Shown piece after piece: positions 61,216-64,000 of a stretch of 64,000 nucleotides of DNA (positions within the stretch are counted from its first letter, which is position 1; every line of letters begins with the position of its first letter). Source of the DNA: Bryobacterales bacterium (GTDB lineage: Bacteria > Acidobacteriota > Terriglobia > Bryobacterales > UBA6623); NCBI GenBank assembly GCA_028819255.1, contig JAPPMB010000147.1, positions 144,031-208,030 on the forward strand, given 5' to 3'. The position numbers were made by a program, and so were the translations under genes. The notes beneath the pieces were generated by a model. The model saw nothing but the letters and a program-made list of their open reading frames with translations. It ran no database searches and had not been told where the DNA came from.

Positions 61216-61581
61216 CTACTCGCGGTCCGTGATGATGTCCACCTGGCCGCGGAAGACGGCGCCTTCCTCGACGCGGATCTCGCGGGTCTGCAGCTTCCCA
61301 GTCATGTCGGCGGTTCCCGTCAGCTCGACACGCTCGATCCCCTGGACCTCTCCGTTGAGCTTGCCGGAGATCCGAACGCTGCTGGCACGGATGTTGGCTG
61401 TGACCTTCGCCCCATCAGCCACCGTCAGCTCGCGCTTTGGAATGTCGATGTTGCCTTCAAACTGCCCTGCGATCGCGAGGGACCCGCTAGCAGCGATGTC
61501 TCCCTTCATTCGCATGGACGGACCGATGTGCGAACTTTCCTCCTGGAGGTCCATTCGCGCAGCCGGAGGTTTATTCTCCAT
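61216..61581 (-). CDS. Bactofilin
   Basis: This 121-residue protein is a polymer-forming cytoskeletal bactofilin (DUF583). A short disordered N-terminus is followed by a beta-helix with regular repeats (MKGDIAASGSLAIAGQFEGN, ELTVADGAKVTANIRASSV, RISGKLNGEVQGIERVELTG, REIRVEEGAVFRGQVDI). Bactofilins polymerise without nucleotide and help in cell shape or placement of envelope enzymes. It lies 60 bp after the oxidoreductase gene on the same strand. Confidence 0.93.
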   Translation of the reverse strand: MENKPPAARMDLQEESSHIGPSMRMKGDIAASGSLAIAGQFEGNIDIPKRELTVADGAKVTANIRASSVRISGKLNGEVQGIERVELTGTADMTGKLQTREIRVEEGAVFRGQVDIITDRE

Positions 61582-61640
61582 GCCTAGATCCTAGCAGAGC
61601 GGCGCGTGTCGCAGCAGGTCCCGCGATGGCCTGATCTCAG

Positions 61641-62894
61641 TCAGGTTCTGACCACCCGACTGCGCCGGGGGTCCCAGCCCAGCGACTTCTTGCGCCGGAA
61701 CGATTCCACAGCCATCTGGCACGCCATGGAGACGTTGAAGCCGAGCTCCACATCGCACTTGAGGGCCTCGCCCTTGCGGATCGCGTTGTGCAGGTTGTTG
61801 TGGTGCAGGGCCATGTCCTCGCCGCCAGACTTCTTGTGCGCGCGCGGCCGGACCTCGTCCTTGAACAGGTTCTCCGGTTCGACAAGGAAGCCCTCCCTGG
61901 TGAACTCGATGCTGCCCTTGTTGCCTCGAATGACATGCCGGATACTCTTCTGGCTGGCCATGGACGAGACCAGAAGCACGTCGATGCCTTCCGGATACTC
62001 CAGCAGTGCATTGAACGTGTCGGGCACCTCCGCTCCGCCGTTGAAGAAGTAGTGGCCGCCTGTGGCGACCACCCGGGAGGGAGTGGTGAGGTCGCACGCC
62101 TTGACGATCCGCGCCAGCCGATGCACGAACAGGTCGGTTGCGATCCCGCCGGAATAGTCCCAGTACCGCCGCCACGAGAAGAAGCGATCCGGATCCCAAG
62201 GCCTCTTCTTTGCCTTCCCGAGGAAGGCCTTCCAGTCGAGGTTGACGCCGGGGCTTGCTTCCGGATCGGGCGGACGCAGCCAGAAGTCCTCCCTGTGGTT
62301 GCGCGAGTAGTCGATATGCGCCATCACGACCTTGCCGATCACTCCCTCGCGGATCATTGCCGCGGCCCTCTCGTACGAGTCGTCCGACATACCCTGGATT
62401 CCGCACTGCAGGACGATGCCGGCACGCTTGACCCTGCGGACGACTTCGACGCCCTCGCTGATCGAGTAGGTCAGGGGCTTCTCGACATAGACGTGCAGGC
62501 CGGCGTCGGCCGCATCGAGCGTGATCTGCGCGTGCCAGTGCTCGGGCACGGAGACCGTGACGTAGTCGAGGCCCGGGTGCTCGAGGAGTGCCCGATAGTC
62601 GGAGTAGGGCTTTCCGCCCGTGAATTCGGCTGCCGCCTCCCGCCGCGGGTCGTAGATGTCGCAGACGGCGTTGATCTCGACGTTGTCCGGGCCGGCCAGC
62701 CTCTTCAGGGCGCGCATGTGGCCCCGGGCATTCCCGCCCGCACCGATCACTCCGACATGCAGGCGCTCGTTGGCTCCTCCGACCCGCGCCGCGCTCTTTG
62801 CGGAGGCCGACGGCGCAGCCGCCCCGACGGCAGCCGCTCCGGCCATGAATACTCGGCGGCTCAGATCCCTCTGTTTCGGCATGACTGCACTCAT
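61641..62894 (-). CDS. Gfo/Idh/MocA-family oxidoreductase with Tat leader
   Basis: This 417-residue exported oxidoreductase has the leader RDLSRRVFMAGAAAVGAAAP, a Tat signal. The NAD(P)-binding Rossmann fold starts LHVGVIGAGGNARGHMRALK, with the EKP motif in HVYVEKPLTYSISEGVEV. The C-terminal alpha/beta domain contains RYWDYSGGIATDLFVHRLAR and SMASQKSIRHVIRGNKG. Family members act on sugars or cyclitols; Tat-exported forms are common in polysaccharide-degrading bacteria. Start ATG 62894 or 62882. Divergent from the enolase gene, 58 bp apart. Confidence 0.88.
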   Translation of the reverse strand: MSAVMPKQRDLSRRVFMAGAAAVGAAAPSASAKSAARVGGANERLHVGVIGAGGNARGHMRALKRLAGPDNVEINAVCDIYDPRREAAAEFTGGKPYSDYRALLEHPGLDYVTVSVPEHWHAQITLDAADAGLHVYVEKPLTYSISEGVEVVRRVKRAGIVLQCGIQGMSDDSYERAAAMIREGVIGKVVMAHIDYSRNHREDFWLRPPDPEASPGVNLDWKAFLGKAKKRPWDPDRFFSWRRYWDYSGGIATDLFVHRLARIVKACDLTTPSRVVATGGHYFFNGGAEVPDTFNALLEYPEGIDVLLVSSMASQKSIRHVIRGNKGSIEFTREGFLVEPENLFKDEVRPRAHKKSGGEDMALHHNNLHNAIRKGEALKCDVELGFNVSMACQMAVESFRRKKSLGWDPRRSRVVRT

Positions 62895-62952
62895 GGTAAG
62901 CGATGTCCGGAATTTCCGGGGAACCCGCACAGGCCGCTGGTAGCCTTGGACC

Positions 62953-64000
62953 ATGGCGGCGCGCATCCGGGCGGTGCGGGCGCTCCAGGTTCTGGATTCC
63001 AGAGGCAATCCCACCCTGGAGGCCCAGGTCACCTTGGCCGACGGAACGGCCGCGAGCGCGCAGGTCCCCTCGGGCGCGTCCACCGGCAGGCACGAGGCTC
63101 GGGAGCTGCGCGACGGCGAGGGCGGGGCCTACGGCGGCAAGGCCGTCTCGGCCGCGGCGGCGAATGTCTGCGGCCCGCTGGACGAGGCGCTGCGGGGGCT
63201 TCGTCTCGACGATCCCGCGCGTGCGGACGAGATCATGATCGGCCTGGACGGCACGCCGGACAAGTCCCGCCTCGGGGCGAACGCGATCCTCGCCGTTTCC
63301 TGCGCTCTGGCCCGGGCGGTCGCCAGATCGCGCGGGCTCCCCCTTTGGCTGTCTCTGGCCGGCGGCCGCCGCGCCAAGATGCCGCTGCCCATGGTCAACA
63401 TCCTGTCGGGGGGCCTGCATGCGGGCCGGCAGATCGAGTTCCAGGACTTTCTGGCCGTGCCCCACGGGTTCCGCACGTTCGCGGAGGCGATCGAGGCCGC
63501 CGCGGCCGTCCGCAGCCGTATGGTCGGCATCCTGCGCGCCGACGGCCGTCTTCCCGACGGCGTCGCGGACGAGGGCGGTCTGGGGCCGCGGCTCGAGTCC
63601 AACGAGCAGGCGCTCGACTGCATGGTACGGGCGATCGAGGCGGCGGGATTCGAGCCGGGACGGCAGGTCTCGATCGCGATCGACGCCGCAGCCACCCACT
63701 TCCACCGCGCCGGCGAGTACCGCCTCGCCAGCGAGGGCCGAACCCTGGACGCCGCCGGCATGATCGCGCTGTACGGCCGCTGGCTGGATGCCTACCCCCT
63801 CGTGTCGATCGAGGACGCGCTCGCCGAGGACGACTGGGACGGCTGGCGGGCCGCTCGGCGGGCGCTCGGCGGGCGGTGCGAGCTGATCGGGGACGACCTG
63901 CTCGTGACCAATCCGTCGAGGCTGGAACGGGCGATCGCCACCCGCGCCGCCACCGCGGTGCTGGTCAAGATGAACCAGATCGGCACGTTGACGGAAACGC
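62953..64000 (+). CDS. eno: Enolase (divergent), cut by right window edge
   Basis: Enolase interconverts 2-phosphoglycerate and phosphoenolpyruvate. The first 349 codons are present. Conserved sites are VLDSRGNPTLEAQVTLADGT, PSGASTGRHEARELRD (active-site loop), LGANAILAVSCALARA, DGVADEGGLGPRLESNEQA, SIAIDAAATHF (metal Asp), YPLVSIEDALAEDDWDGW (metal Glu), LIGDDLLVTNPSRL (metal Asp) and VLVKMNQIGT (catalytic Lys). One region departs from standard enolases: NILSGGLHAGRQIEFQDF where most have NVINGGxHAxNxxDxQEFM. It may be a paralogue. Confidence 0.9.
   Translation, partial: MAARIRAVRALQVLDSRGNPTLEAQVTLADGTAASAQVPSGASTGRHEARELRDGEGGAYGGKAVSAAAANVCGPLDEALRGLRLDDPARADEIMIGLDGTPDKSRLGANAILAVSCALARAVARSRGLPLWLSLAGGRRAKMPLPMVNILSGGLHAGRQIEFQDFLAVPHGFRTFAEAIEAAAAVRSRMVGILRADGRLPDGVADEGGLGPRLESNEQALDCMVRAIEAAGFEPGRQVSIAIDAAATHFHRAGEYRLASEGRTLDAAGMIALYGRWLDAYPLVSIEDALAEDDWDGWRAARRALGGRCELIGDDLLVTNPSRLERAIATRAATAVLVKMNQIGTLTET

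Noticed and set aside
61591-63705. 704-codon minus-strand open frame spanning the oxidoreductase and enolase genes
   Set aside because: It overlaps two clear genes in other frames and has no domain.

Overview
The window is GC-rich DNA (visibly about two thirds G+C) from a bacterium that is most likely an Acidobacteriota, or a close ally. Pointers are an Oar-type TonB receptor with an N-terminal carboxypeptidase-regulatory domain at the left edge, a bactofilin, a Tes/MSS-like lipid radical-SAM enzyme, a DUF1549/DUF1553 plus DUF1501 pair, two secreted sulfatases, a GH38 enzyme and a DUF1080-type hydrolase. Lineage is an inference from gene content. Most genes are chromosomal housekeeping or carbohydrate genes: lipA, plsX-rpmF-yceD, queG, purA, hisZ-hisG, korA-korB, trpF, a bactofilin, an enolase at the right edge, and one tRNA-Leu.

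Layout. 1-6 kb: receptor fragment, decayed transposase, aquaporin, then a toxin-antitoxin-like insert bracketed by two partial copies of the aquaporin-lipA junction, then lipA and tRNA-Leu. 6-16 kb: tannase-family esterase, a COG2865 protein with a duplicated C-terminal domain, MFS transporter, hemerythrin, the yceD-rpmF-plsX operon, glucarate dehydratase. 16-24 kb: queG, an abnormal homopolymer stretch, the lipid-type radical SAM enzyme, GH38, purA. 24-33 kb: decayed higBA, then sulfatase, sulfatase, gamma-glutamyltransferase and a TonB receptor with His/Glu-rich loops, all on the minus strand. 33-41 kb: orphan LytS-type kinase, broken Fic gene, a small membrane protein whose 3' part is repeated in inverted orientation, hisZ-hisG. 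41-55 kb: nuclease-ComEA fusion, korAB, glycosyltransferase/DUF1080 pair, DUF1553/DUF1501 pair, NUDIX-lactamase fusion, trpF. 55-61 kb: a second composite insert. 61-64 kb: bactofilin, Gfo/Idh oxidoreductase, enolase.

The most interesting pattern is a repeated architecture. At 1.4-5.9 kb the order is [aquaporin complete + lipA 5' remnant] - minus-strand payload (VapC toxin and partner) - [aquaporin 3' remnant + lipA complete]. At 54.9-61.2 kb it is [trpF + small membrane gene complete + methyltransferase 5' remnant] - payload (DUF433/DUF5615 toxin-antitoxin, DUF4338 remnant, Fic) - [trpF 3' end + membrane gene remnant] - payload (ExoIII-like gene lacking catalytic residues) - [trpF 3' end + membrane gene remnant + methyltransferase complete]. 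In each case a chromosomal gene junction has been duplicated around defence- or toxin-type genes, so that one intact copy of every chromosomal gene survives. That is what single-crossover (Campbell-type) insertion of a circle carrying the junction would leave. At 36-38 kb a third locus has a broken Fic gene beside an inverted 209-bp duplication of a neighbouring gene. Many of the payload genes carry one-base frameshifts or stops, so the islets look transient.

Regulation visible in sequence is limited: sigma70-like promoters before the DUF1553 gene, the TonB receptor (apparently leaderless) and the VapC partner, and a terminator-like hairpin after the TonB receptor. No CRISPR array, rRNA, intact IS element or phage structural gene was seen.
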